Assembly (NCBI GenBank): GCA_036417435.1
Contig: CM070904.1
Location: forward strand, 47,189,908-47,253,907
Length of the DNA: 64,000 nt
Reading direction: 5' to 3'
Source of the DNA: Inia geoffrensis
Taxonomy: Eukaryota; Chordata; Mammalia; Artiodactyla; Iniidae
In this document: piece after piece, positions 23,201 to 34,711 of the stretch
Numbering within the stretch: the stretch's first letter is position 1
Layout of the letters: every line of letters begins with the position of its first letter
Program-made: the position numbers and the translations under genes
The notes under the pieces: model-generated
What the model was told of the DNA's origin: nothing
Seen by the model: the letters and a program-made list of their open reading frames with translations, nothing else
Database searches by the model: none

Positions 23201-24681
23201 CTATCAGCCTACACCCATGGCAGTTAGGAATTGGATGCCTCAGAGCATGCAAGGGATCCAACAGCATGGCACCAACGGCATCCACTAAACTACCACGTCT
23301 TAAGATATCCTTAGTGTCACAAATTACAGTAACACAGAAGAGCAATTCCATGAAATCAAACCATAAATTTAAAGCCATGCAGTGGTGTACCGGAACCGGC
23401 TTCTATTAGCCCACAAGAATTGATTATTCACATTTCTTCCCAACTCGGCATTCAGTGATGTCATGTTGGAAGCTTGAAACTGTCCATGGTGGGAGTACTT
23501 ATACCATGGAAACTGGCAAAAGCTACGCACCAGGCCCTTTTTATGGGGGGTGGGGGAAAGGGGGTGGATGATCAAGTTGTTAAACATTTACCAGCACGCC
23601 ACTGACGGCCCAAGAATTGTTATTCCTGACTTTAAGTATGAGGAAAATAAGCTAAGAAAGGGCAATTAAGTGTCATATTTAGAATTAAAATCTATTTCTA
23701 TCTGACTTTATTATAACAGGAATATTAGGTTTAGTTTTACATACATTTATTGAGTAGTAACCATGTGCCAGGCATTGCTGTCAACTAAGACACATTCTCA
23801 ATCCACAAAGGAAATGGAATGAGAGTTCAATCTTTGGGAAACCAAGAACATGATATCTAGGGAATTTGATTGAATTTCTTCTAGCTATTTTCATGTCTTT
23901 GAGATTTTAATAATGTTCTAAAGATTTTTCCCTCTTCAATCTGTAATATGAAGATTTAAAATATCTAATCTTAATGCCTCAGTTTATGAGATACGTATGC
24001 AAAAGCACTTTGGAAATGCAGAAAGCTTAATACAAATGGATGAATTGTTAATAAGAAAATCAATAGTGAAGATAACAGCTCTTTTGCAAATGGCTGAAGG
24101 AACAGATCCCTTGGAGTGAAGATAAGGAGGACTCCAAATACCCTTCTTAAATTGAGTCAAGGCCACTTTTTCTTGTGGTGCTCAATTGAAGTGGAATAAT
24201 TTTTTCAGGCTCTTGTTTTAACAATGACTTTTCAATGTGGTCGGAATCCTTCTGGCCCTGAAGAAATGAGCAGCTCTTCTCTCTTCCAACATTTGACTCC
24301 ATCACCTCTTCAGAGCCAGAACTGGAGTTGTTCTGAAGAAAGTGTTTGCAAACTAAGGAAGCTTCAGCTGCTGTTGGTACATGCATTCAGGGAAGGTTGT
24401 GGAGTCCGGGGCCTTCATCTTTTTGGGTGTTTGGTGGTTTGCTGATTTCAAGACTCTCATATTTCAAAGCTTCTCTTCTGTTCCTCGCTTTCCTTCTCTC
24501 ACATCTTTGTCTAGAAGTTGCCCCCTATCTGTCCCAGGAACTCCACTTCATTTTTCATCCTAGCTATCCTTGCTGGCTCCTCTTATCACTCCTTCTGACA
24601 GAATAATACATTATCATCGTAGTGTCATTGATCTCCAATGCTGCAAACGTTGCTGGCTTTCGAGAGCAAGGATATTCTGAT
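20231..24681. other. Unclassified DNA, perhaps with old retroviral-type remnants
   Basis: I recognise no gene. The block 21400-22830 has an even base composition and, on the minus strand, a 63-codon frame (21487-21678) that reminded me of the internal region of an old ERVL-type element, but I cannot anchor it to a domain. A possible LTR-like edge lies near 22845-22985 ('ttccctagaagcagagctta'). A short MIR/L2-like tail is seen near 23728-23775 ('catttattgagtagtaacca'). The rest holds nothing I can name. Confidence 0.35.
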
Positions 24682-24845
24682 GGGACTTCCCTGGTGGCCC
24701 AGCGGTTAAGACTCTGCACCTCCACTGCAGGGGGTGTGGGTTCGATCCCTGGTCGGGGAACTAGCATCCTGCATGCCTCATGGTGCAGCCAAAAAATAAA
24801 AAATAAATTAAAAAAAAAAAAAAGGAAAAAAAGGAAGGAGAGAAA
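24682..24845 (+). mobile_element. tRNA-head-only SINE (CHR/ruminant tA-like short form)
   Basis: It starts GGGACTTCCCTGGTGGCCCAGCGG, has the B-box-like 'ggttcgatccctggt', and ends after 'gcatgcctcatggtgcagcc' in a long A-rich tail. The SINE body (about 115 bp before the tail) lacks the downstream section seen in the long and GC-rich forms. No clear TSD is visible, which fits an older insertion. Confidence 0.85.
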
Positions 24846-24985
24846 ATAAAAGACAATTTCCTATTACCGTAATGAAATGTACAATCACAGCATTAGGAAC
24901 AGTCGTAATGCTGGCAAAAACACCAATCTGATCTGAGCACCCGACTGGTTCTTAGAGAAACCAATCCATGCGTACACACAAACGT

Positions 24986-25013
24986 TCACACACACACACA
25001 CACACACACACAC
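24986..25013. repeat. (CA)n microsatellite, about 13 units
   Basis: A pure CA run is bounded by 'aacgtt' and 'cgcagcat'. It is a likely length-polymorphic marker. Confidence 0.97.
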
Positions 25014-28000
25014 GCAGCATATGATTATAAACGTTTTCCTTAACTGAACAAAGAAAAGGCAACAAAAATCTTCAAAGGGCTTGTTCTTTCTGGGTAAAAT
25101 TTCATAAGACTGCTGCCAAAGCAGGTTGTATATGAGAGATAAGGAGGGTTATAGATGAGAGACAAAGACAAAAAAAATTCACTTACTCCAAGAATTTGCT
25201 GAACGATTTCATTTTGTTGAATTCCACCCATTAAAACATGTATTTCAATCCTAACAATGACTGACAGACATTTGGAAAGCAAAAGTAAAAGTTGACCTGC
25301 AGACAGTTCAAATTTGCCATATGCTTGCTGTCACCATTAACAGTCTGTAGACCATCCTAATTTATGCTTCAGCGAACTAACCTGATGTATTTTAAAGAAT
25401 GTGAATACCTGTTTATTTTTCAAATAAGGCATTTTATTTTTCATTATTACTCATATGTATGACAGCAATGATAAATGATTAAGGGCAAATTTAAGAGGGT
25501 TGGAAGGGGAGAGAATGGGTTTTCCCTCCTATGACCTATCACAAATGTTTTCTACTTAAATGATTGTCTCACTGAGGAAATTCTCAAAAAATATTCATCA
25601 GGTACAATTTCAGAAATAAAAGTTATTTCCTTCAACACAGCCTAACAGAATTTTAAAAGGAACTTATTAGTGTTTAGGAATCACTATAGTTTAAATGGTG
25701 TGTGTATATATACAAATTCCTAAACATACATTTTTTTAACCTAATTTTTTGCCTTTTTAAAAAGAATTTTCTGACTCTCTCATGTGTTTAAGCAACCACA
25801 TATCATATTAACTAGATGCCCTTTCCTTTTATTTCATGAAACTACATTTCTTAAGCATTATTGTAGATGGAAGAGATTTCTGATGGAAGGGAAAAGAGCA
25901 TTCGTTGTTTTAAAATTTGATAACTTCAGTCCAAATCTCCTCATCCTTTTCTCTTTGTGCATTTAAGCATAGGTCTTCAACTTTTCCAGTTTTAATCAGA
26001 TAGCCCAGATGGTCATGTTTATGATAAAAATGTCATTAAAGCCTGAGTAAATAAAATAATTAAGAGATTTACTAATTAATTTTTAAATATTCTAGATTCT
26101 GAGCAAGGGCTATAGATTGTTATACAGTCTTTGTCTCTTTTGCTTTTAACATAATGGTTGGTGTGTGGTAATGCTCAATAAATGAATTTTAATTAGTTAC
26201 TAATAGTTATTTACAAGTTATATGTATTCGGTTTTTAAAGCCACCATATTTATGTCAAAATATTCTAAAACAATCAAACCAACCATCGAACACATGCATA
26301 ACCATTAATTATTTTAAAATAAAATATTTTGTTGCTTGCATTTTAGCAAACTTTACCTTTCAGATAGCTCTTCTGATGGCATTTAAAGTATGAGTCATGA
26401 AAATAATAAATAACTTGCAGTGAGTCATAGAAATTACACATGAAAATAGAATAAAAATGGTTTAATTACAGGCTTGTGCTTGTGGTCACACTGACGGACA
26501 AAGCCCTTGGGAATATTAGGAAGCTGATCCACCCCTCGCCCAACAGCATCTACCTGGATGTTCACTGCAAAACATCCTTGTCCCTTAAATTCACGAGAAG
26601 AGGAGAGTAGGAATGATGTACCGCTTCATCTGAAGCACGAGCACGGCTCTCGGTTCATCCGTAGAAGCGAAGCCCTGGGCAGCTGGCACCCTTCCACAGG
26701 GAGCTACAAACACCACTTTGCCACATTGCAAGTTTCCTCAGGCAACAGATGTCTTGTAGCTGCCGTGCAGGTCTCCAACTCTACCAAGCCACCTGGACAA
26801 CATATTTAATGTACCGACAATGCTTCTGTCACCACTTGAGAAAGATTTTTAAAATTTTATTTAATTTTTTCTCCCAACACCTTCATGATCAGTGAAATTT
26901 GGCCTCGGATTGCAAAAATTTGTATTCAAAAATGTAGGGGGGAAATCAAAAGCCTCTCACTTCTCCCCATCCAACTTCCCCCAAGGATCCCAGAAAAAAA
27001 TTCATTCGTCTTCTGTATCATGACAATTACATTTTATTCTTTAAAAATCGAACGTTTCCAAAGAGCAGTTTTGCTGAACCACTGCACAGAAAAGTTAAAC
27101 AACGAACTGCTAAATGGCTCACTCTCCTGCTTGGCTCTGACGGCACCAAACTTTCACGTGCCTCCACCACAACTTTAAACTGTGGGTGCAATCCTCTTAG
27201 AACATTATCTGGAAAACATTCTTTTTCGGCTGCTCAAGTGATACGGTACCGTTGTGTCTGTTTAGTTTAAAAATGAGGTTGATAACAATAATGCTTTTCC
27301 TAAGATGATCTTCTACTTGTTAACGATAGCCGTAGTTTCCCCTACATGAATGACTAAATCCTTACAGAATCTTGGTCTTGATGAGCACTCCTGCTAGTAA
27401 AATTTCACATACTAAAGCAGCACCAGCTGTAGCAAGCAAGCAAGAAAAAGGCAAGTGTAAATGTTCCATATGCCCCACCAAATTGGCATCTGTGTCAGTA
27501 ACCCTTTTTTTTTAAACTATTGTATACATACATTCTCTTAAGTGTTTTGTTCACAAAATACTGCTAACAAAATTCCTCTGTTGGCATCTCAAGGAAAGAG
27601 CCTGTCCTTGGTATCAGTCAACTGCACAAAATACAACTTCTTCTTCTCCTCTCGTGGCCACAGACACACCTGAATGTTCTATGTATACAAGTTGCTTCAA
27701 GTTAGTGAACCTTTATTTTGACATCTGTTCCCTGTAATATGACACTGCAGCGCTCTTATAAAGCTGCTTTACAGTTGGAGTTTAACTGGTAGCAACACTA
27801 AGCAATGTCAGAGAGCCAATCGAATTATGTTGGTCACCTGGAAGGTATCTCAGAGCCCAGGCTCAAAACAACTAACCTGGAATGTGCTGATGGAAGACAG
27901 CATTTGTGATCACCCTCACCTCGTCGCCCCTATTTTCTTCCCATTATGAAGGGTGTCTTCACACATAGATATAAATAAAGTTATAGATACATCAGAAATA

Positions 28001-28384
28001 ATCCCAAAGCTGTATCTAAGATGGTACACTATGCTACTTTAGGTGGTTTTCAATACCTTATCCATTGGGACCTTATTGATTGTCTGAAATCCAGTAGATA
28101 TAGTTCTTCAGGAACATATTTAAACCATCAGTATGAATCCTACAGTAGCCATTAGAAAGCTACAAACACAGAAGAGTGTACTAATTAAATGGTCTACATA
28201 TAGGGAGTGTCAGTTGGCCATGTCCCAGAGATAGCTGCCATAAAGAGGAAAAGATACGTTTAAGTATTTTCTCCTCTGTTTGGAACCTGGTTATCCTGGT
28301 AGGCCAGCGTATACGGAAGAGAGAACATCCCTTTCTTTGTGACACTCATTGATTCCTGCTCATGCGTCCCCACAAGGGTTGATA
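25014..28384. other. Unclassified DNA with no gene seen
   Basis: AT-rich, largely unique-looking sequence. An L2/MIR-like tail near 26150-26200 ('aatgctcaataaatgaattt') is the only repeat hint. The 97-codon frame at 26885-27178 and the 83-codon frame at 26558-26809 have no recognisable domain and no splice or promoter context. Confidence 0.4.
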
Positions 28385-28535
28385 CTTTGTGTTGCTCTTG
28401 TTTACCTCCATGTCTGCCTCTCTGGATTTGACTATAAGCTCCTTGAGATAGTTTCTCTGTAGTCCTATATCTATCCTACTGGAGTAGCAGAGTTTAGCAA
28501 ATACCCAGCAAATGTTTGCCCACATCAAAATGGCT
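28385..28535 (+). repeat. Possible L2/MIR-like fragment
   Basis: 'gactataagctccttgagat' and the following 'agcaaatacccagcaaatgt' fit the L2 3' region in plus orientation, with high divergence. Confidence 0.4.
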
Positions 28536-30404
28536 AAGGAATGCTCAAAGTTTTTGTTAAAATCTAAATGAACCGGTTGATGAAGAGCTTACCAATTGGG
28601 ATCAAATGACCCAACTACATAAGGACAAGGGGAAATGGATGAAAATTTCCTTTGTTTCCCTGCTATATAAACTCCCTTTCATCAAGTGTTATCATATGGG
28701 TATGGAGATTTAGTGAAAGTTGCTCTTGATAACTCATTTATATCTAAGGGTAAAAATCAGAAGACATTTTGGTTACAAGTTAAAAATCTCTTGGATTTTA
28801 AGATCCAGTTTACCTAAATTCTTAGTGAAAAATTTTAGAGAAGGGCATGTGGGAAAATCTACAACTACGATACATCTTGCAAAGTGCTTTTATAAAATAT
28901 GAAAATTCATTCTCTTAGAAACATGTAGCTTCCCTTACAAGACAATGGTTTCTCTCCCTGGTACTGTTAGTAGTCCAACAAATCTGCTAGCCTCCTCTCA
29001 GGGAAACTGTGAGAGGAACTCCCATAGTGGGAAGTTTGGATGAGACAATCTAATGTTTATATACATGAAATTCAACTACACTTACCAACCGTATAGTGAT
29101 CTTGCAGCTGTTGTAATGATTATACTGAACTGATTCTTAAAACATTTGGTCATATTATAGTTGACAGTAGCAGTGGTAAAATCTATATATCTGCTAACCT
29201 TTATGATCCCAGAAAGTAAGCACAGTTGTTTGTATCTCTATGTTCCCAAATATCAGCACGGTAATACAGAGTGTATATTTTTTATATGACTGCTGAATAC
29301 ATGACTTATTTTTTGAACAACTGATTTCTTACATGGTTGCCTGATTGGTCTGTAATTGGTATGCTTATTTTAATACAGCTGTATGGATGATAAGTTACAC
29401 ACTGATATGGGATTTCCCCAGATGACAGACAAGTATTAAAATGAACTTGGAGAGTCAATCAGTCAGGAAGTCCTTTCTGAGAACTCCGTGTGTGTGCTGT
29501 CCTACTACATTTCATAATATAGAGTCATCCACCCAAAAGAATAAGGACAGTTGCTGGTGCAAAAGCCAGGATGGCATCAACCTGGCATCTGGTTGCTTTA
29601 TGCCTGTGTCTGCCTGTTAAATATTTTTAACATCAACTTTGGTTCCTGATCCAAGGCGAATTGTGATAGTGTTGAGAAGATACCATGTAATTATCATCTT
29701 AAAATAATTAGGCGATAGAGGAATATGAAAAACAGTGTAGTTGATACAATGCTTACAAGGAGTTCATAGAAAATGGTCGTGTGCAATAGGCAAAGTTCAG
29801 GAGGTGGTGGTGCCATATAGGATTTTCATCTGGGGCACTGGCCTTCAGATTTCAAGGTGACGTTTGGACGAATCCTGTCTATGTATATTGGGGACGGATG
29901 GCTACCAGTTGTCATTGCCTTTTACAATTCCATAGGCTTTGCTCACCAGAAGCTATCTCATTCTCTGGAGGTGCATGCCCGGGTACTTTGTGGTGGGTGG
30001 TTGCTTCCTCAAAGGCCACAGCCAGGTCACACACGATTTAAAGTGCTACTTTATTTAAGACAATTTTCAAGGGTTTCTTCTCCCTTTGCTATCTCTGATT
30101 GCCCCATTTCAGTTTGCCATAGAACAGCTGTTTTGATATCCAGCATTTATCCTTTCTCCACATGCATCCAGCCCAGAGGGATTGTTAAGCAGATCATTGT
30201 TTTAATTCTGGCTAGATTCCAGGTCCCCATTATTAGTGATCCTGTCTTAACATTTACTGTTCAGCTTGGCTCACAGGTGATGTTGATTAAATTGGATATG
30301 CCATCTGGGGTGGGTTTTCATCTGATAGGCACATTCAAGGCTGGGCACACCTACTGCTTCATTTGGGTCTGAAGCTTTATGCCTTGTGTGATGGCATTCT
30401 GGAC
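28536..30404. other. Unclassified DNA containing a 171-codon open frame
   Basis: No repeat family is evident. A plus-strand frame at 29857-30372 begins MTFGRILSMYIGDGWLP and is the longest frame outside mobile elements. It has no domain I recognise and ends just before a MIR. The composition is ordinary and no exon signals stand out, so I do not call it a gene. Confidence 0.4.
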
Positions 30405-30530
30405 ATGGCTGTGTGCAACCTGGGCTTGAGTCCTGCATCTCCAGATAATGGTTCTTTGAATATGGGCAATCCACTTCTCTATTCAGGGCTTTGATTTTTC
30501 TAATGAATAAAACAGAGAGAATCATCATTA
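30405..30530 (+). repeat. MIR SINE fragment
   Basis: 'gtgcaacctgggcttgagtc' then TCTCTATTCAGGGCTTTGATTTTTCTAATGAATAAAA follows the MIR core order (CCTGGGTTCGAATCC ... CCTCAGTTTCCTCATCTGTAAAA) in plus orientation. Confidence 0.6.
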
Positions 30531-31140
30531 ATTCATTCCTTCACTTAGTTCCTCGTTAATTTTTTAACCATTTATTAGGCAGTCACTTTTTGCCTGAGAC
30601 TCTGCCAGGTTTGGAGAAATCAAAGATAATATAGAATATACTGATACTACATGTATCATTTACAAAATATCCCTTTATATGAATAGATATGAACAAAGAG
30701 CTATGGAGCCTGGAGGACAGAGCAACAAAATCTCTGCCCCCAGGAATCACAGGATTTCTCAAGAAGGACATGATCATTGGGGTGTATCCTATAACTCAAG
30801 GGCTCCAAATTTTTCTTTTGCGCATCTCATTGATTAAAATATCCATGTGAGGATAACACATAACTTTATGTATTGGGAGAAAATGTCAAACATGTACAAA
30901 TTATTTTTTATTTCATCAGTTAATTAAAATAAGTGAAGTAGACTTAAATACATTCCATCTGGGATTGTTTTGAGAAGCAAATGGCATGATGTGTAAACAG
31001 AGCAAAATGCTGGAGAAAGCTCTTTTGAACCTGTGGGTGATGTTGCATGCCCTTCCTATCCCAAGAGGGGGTCCCAGGACTAAATTAGAAAGTGAACGTG
31101 AAAGAATATTGGAAATGTAAAGCATTGATAATAAAAAGAG

Positions 31141-31275
31141 CAGTAAGAGCTAACACTTATTTCACTTTTACAATATTCGAGGCATCATCCTAATGTTCTA
31201 CATGAATTAGCTCATTTAATTCTCCCAACAACCAAATGGTAGGTTCTAGAGGTGAGCCACCTAAAGTGTTGATAT
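31141..31275 (-). repeat. MIR SINE fragment, minus strand
   Basis: 'taagagctaacacttatttc' ... 'acatgaattagctcatttaa' ... TTCTCCCAACAACC is the reverse complement of the MIR 3' half. Confidence 0.7.
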
Positions 31276-31344
31276 TGTACCATTTTTGACTTACAAAAAT
31301 GACAGTTTCATAGGGTTCTACCTATTTTTTACTTCACTATTTTA

Positions 31345-32365
31345 CAGCGGAAGAAGTGATAAAGCTACACACTAATTTAAAAAATTGAAAATACAAAGTA
31401 TACAGTGTAGCGCTACCTCCATCATGCCTTTCCCCTTGCTTCCATCCTATCCCACAGATGTAACTTCTTTTAACATGTGGGATATGTACTTCTAGTATAT
31501 TATTATGTTGTAGAAGGCTTTGTAAAAACACTGGATAAAATATTATATGTACTGCTCTATATCCTGCATATTAGATAAACTAAAATTATGTATATTGTTC
31601 TACAACCTGCATTGTTCACTTTACATTCTATCATGGACAGCTTTTTATGACAGCTTTTTAAGGTGGGTCTACCTTATCTTACTCAAAGTCTGTATAGTGT
31701 TCCATTACATGAATATATCATGACTCATTTAACCAAACCTTTAATGATGGATATTGCTATTAAAATAAGGCTAAAAAACAAATATCATATATTAATGCAT
31801 ATATGTGGAATCTAGAAAAAAATGGTATAGATGAACCTATTTGCAGGGCAGTAATAGAGATGCAGACGTAGAGAACAGACGTGTGGATGTGGTGGGGGAA
31901 GTGGGGGATGAATTGGGAGATTAGGATTGACATATATACACTATCATGTGTGAAATAGATAGCTAGAGGGAACCTGCTGTACAGCACAGGGAGCTCAGCT
32001 CGGTGCTCTCTAATGACCTAGATGGGTGGGATAGGGGGGTGGGAGGGAGATCCAAGAGGGAGGGCATATATGTATACATATAGCCGATTCACTTCATTGT
32101 ACAGCAGAAACTAACGCAACATTTTATAGCAGCTATACCCCAATAAAAAAAAAGAGGAAAAAAAAAATAAGGCTACAGTTGATGTCATTATATGTAAATG
32201 ATCACTCGTATTTTTAGGATGAAGTCTCAAAAGTACAATTATTGTGCTAAAGTGTAGATGTGTTTCACATTTTGATACATATTACTAGATTGTACTACCA
32301 AACATTTATCACAACGTACACTCCCACAAACAGTATGTGCTAATGCTCACTTCCTAATACTTAGC
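31345..32365 (-). mobile_element. Old L1 (L1ME-like) 3' region, minus strand, split by a younger L1
   Basis: The left part (31345-31773) has the reverse-complement 3' UTR ('cccacagatgtaacttcttt') and the end of ORF2. The right part (32176-32365) continues into the ORF2 C-terminus ('acactcccacaaacagtatg', which reads as the conserved INHCGVYVV-like region on the minus strand). Many breaks are present. The plus-strand insertion 31774-32163 divides it. Confidence 0.75.
31774..32163 (+). mobile_element. 5'-truncated L1 3' end with clear TSD
   Basis: It enters in the last ORF2 codons ('aacaaatatcatatattaat') and has the full 3' UTR, including 'cagcacagggagctcagctc', ending CCCAATAAAAAAAAAG with an A-rich tail. 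The 12-bp TSD 'aaaataaggcta' is at 31762-31773 and 32164-32175. It lies in opposite orientation inside the old L1. Confidence 0.93.
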
Positions 32366-32991
32366 ATCATCTTTGGTGTTCTGATAGAATGCACAGACTC
32401 TGTTAGTATGTCTGTGACTCTAGACTCTGGATACCAGATCCTGCACAGTGTCATCTTCCCTGGGAATTGGAGACGAGTCAGACAAATTGGCGTAAGCCTG
32501 GCAAGTCTGACCTAAGTGAACACAGCTCCAAAATGGCAACCTACAACTGTCAATGATCTAGTAGCTACTGCAACAGGAGTATGGCCTTAGATGGAGGTTT
32601 TAATATTCTTAACAAAACTGGACCTTATCTGTGGTAGACAGATAATTGTAGACACGTAATACTCAGAAACACAGTGTAAACCAGCAGCAGCCCTATGGGA
32701 CACACGTGCCTTCACTCCCCAGTCTCTGGCCCTTTGCAGACAAAGACAATTCCAATAAGGACTCCACCTCTGAGTCCTTCACAACACAGTGTCTCCAACA
32801 GGCACTGCAAACTCATTAGAGGAGAGGCATTAAATACAAGCTATTTGTTATCGCTGAGATACACAGTGGTTTTGCCAAATAGAATCCTGGAGATACGGAA
32901 TTTTCACCGTATCTTCTGTTTTAGGGGAGAGGAGAAAGTTCAGGTGGCATCTGATCACAATATTTAAATCGTTTCTAAATACCACCTCCCA
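32366..32991. other. Unclassified DNA
   Basis: No gene or repeat recognised. The 90-codon frame at 32695-32967 has no domain that I can see. Confidence 0.4.
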
Positions 32992-33124
32992 GGGACTTCC
33001 CTGGTGGTCCAGTGGTTAAGACTCCGCGCTTCCACTGCAGGGCTTGCGGGTTTGATCCCTGGTCAAGAACTAAGATCCCGCATGCCACGTGGCATGGCCA
33101 AAAACAAACAAACAAACAAACAAA
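32992..33124 (+). mobile_element. tRNA-head-only SINE with (CAAA)n tail
   Basis: GGGACTTCCCTGGTGGTCCAGTGG head, B-box-like 'ggtttgatccctggtc' and a (CAAA)n tail. The flanks 'accacctcccag' and 'aacacctctcag' look like a decayed 12-bp TSD. It is the same short class as at 24682. Confidence 0.88.
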
Positions 33125-33429
33125 AACACCTCTCAGTGTTCAACAGTATCAAAAATGGGAATAGGTTGAAGCCTAAAGCCCTAGTGTGATTTGTGGGTGT
33201 GCCTAGTGGAAAATAATAATAATTGATGCAGAAAGATTCTGATCAGGATCTTGCTGGTGATGGAGACAAAAGTGATGTCAGGAGAGCAACTACATTCATT
33301 TGATTTCTTAAAACAACTAGGCAAATGGAAATTCTGTATAATGTCTAGCATTTCTTTAATGGTATATATTTCAATAGATAAAACTTAGATTGCTGTCCAA
33401 AATTTTTGTTTTGACATTTTCCTTGATAT

Positions 33430-33829
33430 TATATTAGTAAGGACAAGTAATGCCAGCTACTATAACAAATAACCCCCAAATCTCAATGGATTAACACAAT
33501 AAAATTTATTCATTGCTCCCAAAAAAGTCAGAAAGGCTTTCTGGGTGCCTCTTTCAAGTGGTGCCTATGGGATCCAGGCTCTTTGTGTTGTATGACTTCC
33601 ACACTGGTCTCCATTGTTACTACCAAAAGAGAAGAGAAATCATGAAAGATCACACAGACTGTTCTGTCCAGTCCTAGAAGTGTTGTGCATCATTTCCATC
33701 AATTTCTAATAGGCCAGGACCTAATCACATGGTCCAATCTAAAGGAAGCTGGGAAAAATGGAGTGTCCCTGTGTGCACAGAAAAAAGAAATGGGATTAAC
33801 AACCATCTAACCAGCCAGTCTCTGCCACA
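33430..33829 (-). repeat. MLT1-type LTR, minus strand
   Basis: It starts 'tattagtaaggac' with 'ataacaaataacccccaaat' and ends CTCTGCCACA, the reversed TG...CA ends of an LTR. The interior is strongly diverged. No internal retroviral sequence adjoins it, so it is a solo LTR. Confidence 0.6.
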
Positions 33830-34311
33830 GGTGCACAACCAAACCTGGGAATTTTACTTTTCTTTGTAAATTTATCAGCAATGCTCCTTAAAATGTTGGA
33901 GGGAAGACTGCTTTGCCATATTTCAATGGGTTCTCAATACCACATAATTCGGGATGCAACTGTATTATGCAAATGAATGAATTCACAAACTCATAGCTCT
34001 GAGACTTGGAAGTGATCTTGAGACTCCCTAGTTAAATTCACCTCCTCAAGCAGGTAATGTTCTCTCCAGAGACTCTCAGCCTCTTTTAATCACCGAGAAT
34101 TTCTTTAATGATTTTTCTCCAAAGACCTTACATTCTGAAATAATTTGTTTACCAAACCAAATTTATGGAACAATTGTATTTATTTTTCCAATGCCTTATT
34201 AATCAGAAACATAAAACTGCAAATCAGAAGTTCTGAGCAGAATATGAAGTCTTATAATGAGTTGATGTAAAGCCAGTAAGAAACAAAGAAATTGGAGTTC
34301 CAGGGAGGCTG

Positions 34312-34711
34312 TGTGTTATTTTAGTTATGGAATGAATCGCATCCCCCAGATTCTGATGGGGAAGCTCTAACACCCCAGTGTGATTGTATTTGTAGACAGG
34401 CCTTTAAGGAGGTGATTAAGGTTAAATGAGGTCCTAAGTGTGGCGCCCTAATCCTATAGGACTGGTGCCCTTATAAGAAGAGGAAGAGATACAGAGCTGC
34501 TCTGTTCAAACGCAGAAGAAATTTTATGTTGAGACACAGCAAGACACCACTGCCTATAAAACAGCAAGAAAGGTCTCGCCAGAAACTAGCGCTGCCAGCA
34601 CCTTGATCTTGGCCTTCCAGCCTCCAGAAAGAACTGTGAGGAAGTAAACGTCTGTTGTTCAAGTCACTCAGTCTGTGGTATTTTGTTATGGCAGCCCTAG
34701 CTGACTAATAT
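34312..34711 (+). repeat. MLT1/MST-like (ERVL-MaLR) solo LTR
   Basis: A nearly complete LTR contains 'gcctttaaggaggtgattaa', AGGACTGGTGCCCTTATAAGAAGAGGAAGAGA, ACCTTGATCTTGG and the 3' end 'cagccctagctgactaatat'. A TATAA-like box (cttataagaa) and the AATAAA-position sequence (GAAGTAAACG) are in the usual places, though the polyadenylation signal is mutated. The minus-strand frame 34471-34662 is chance. Confidence 0.85.
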
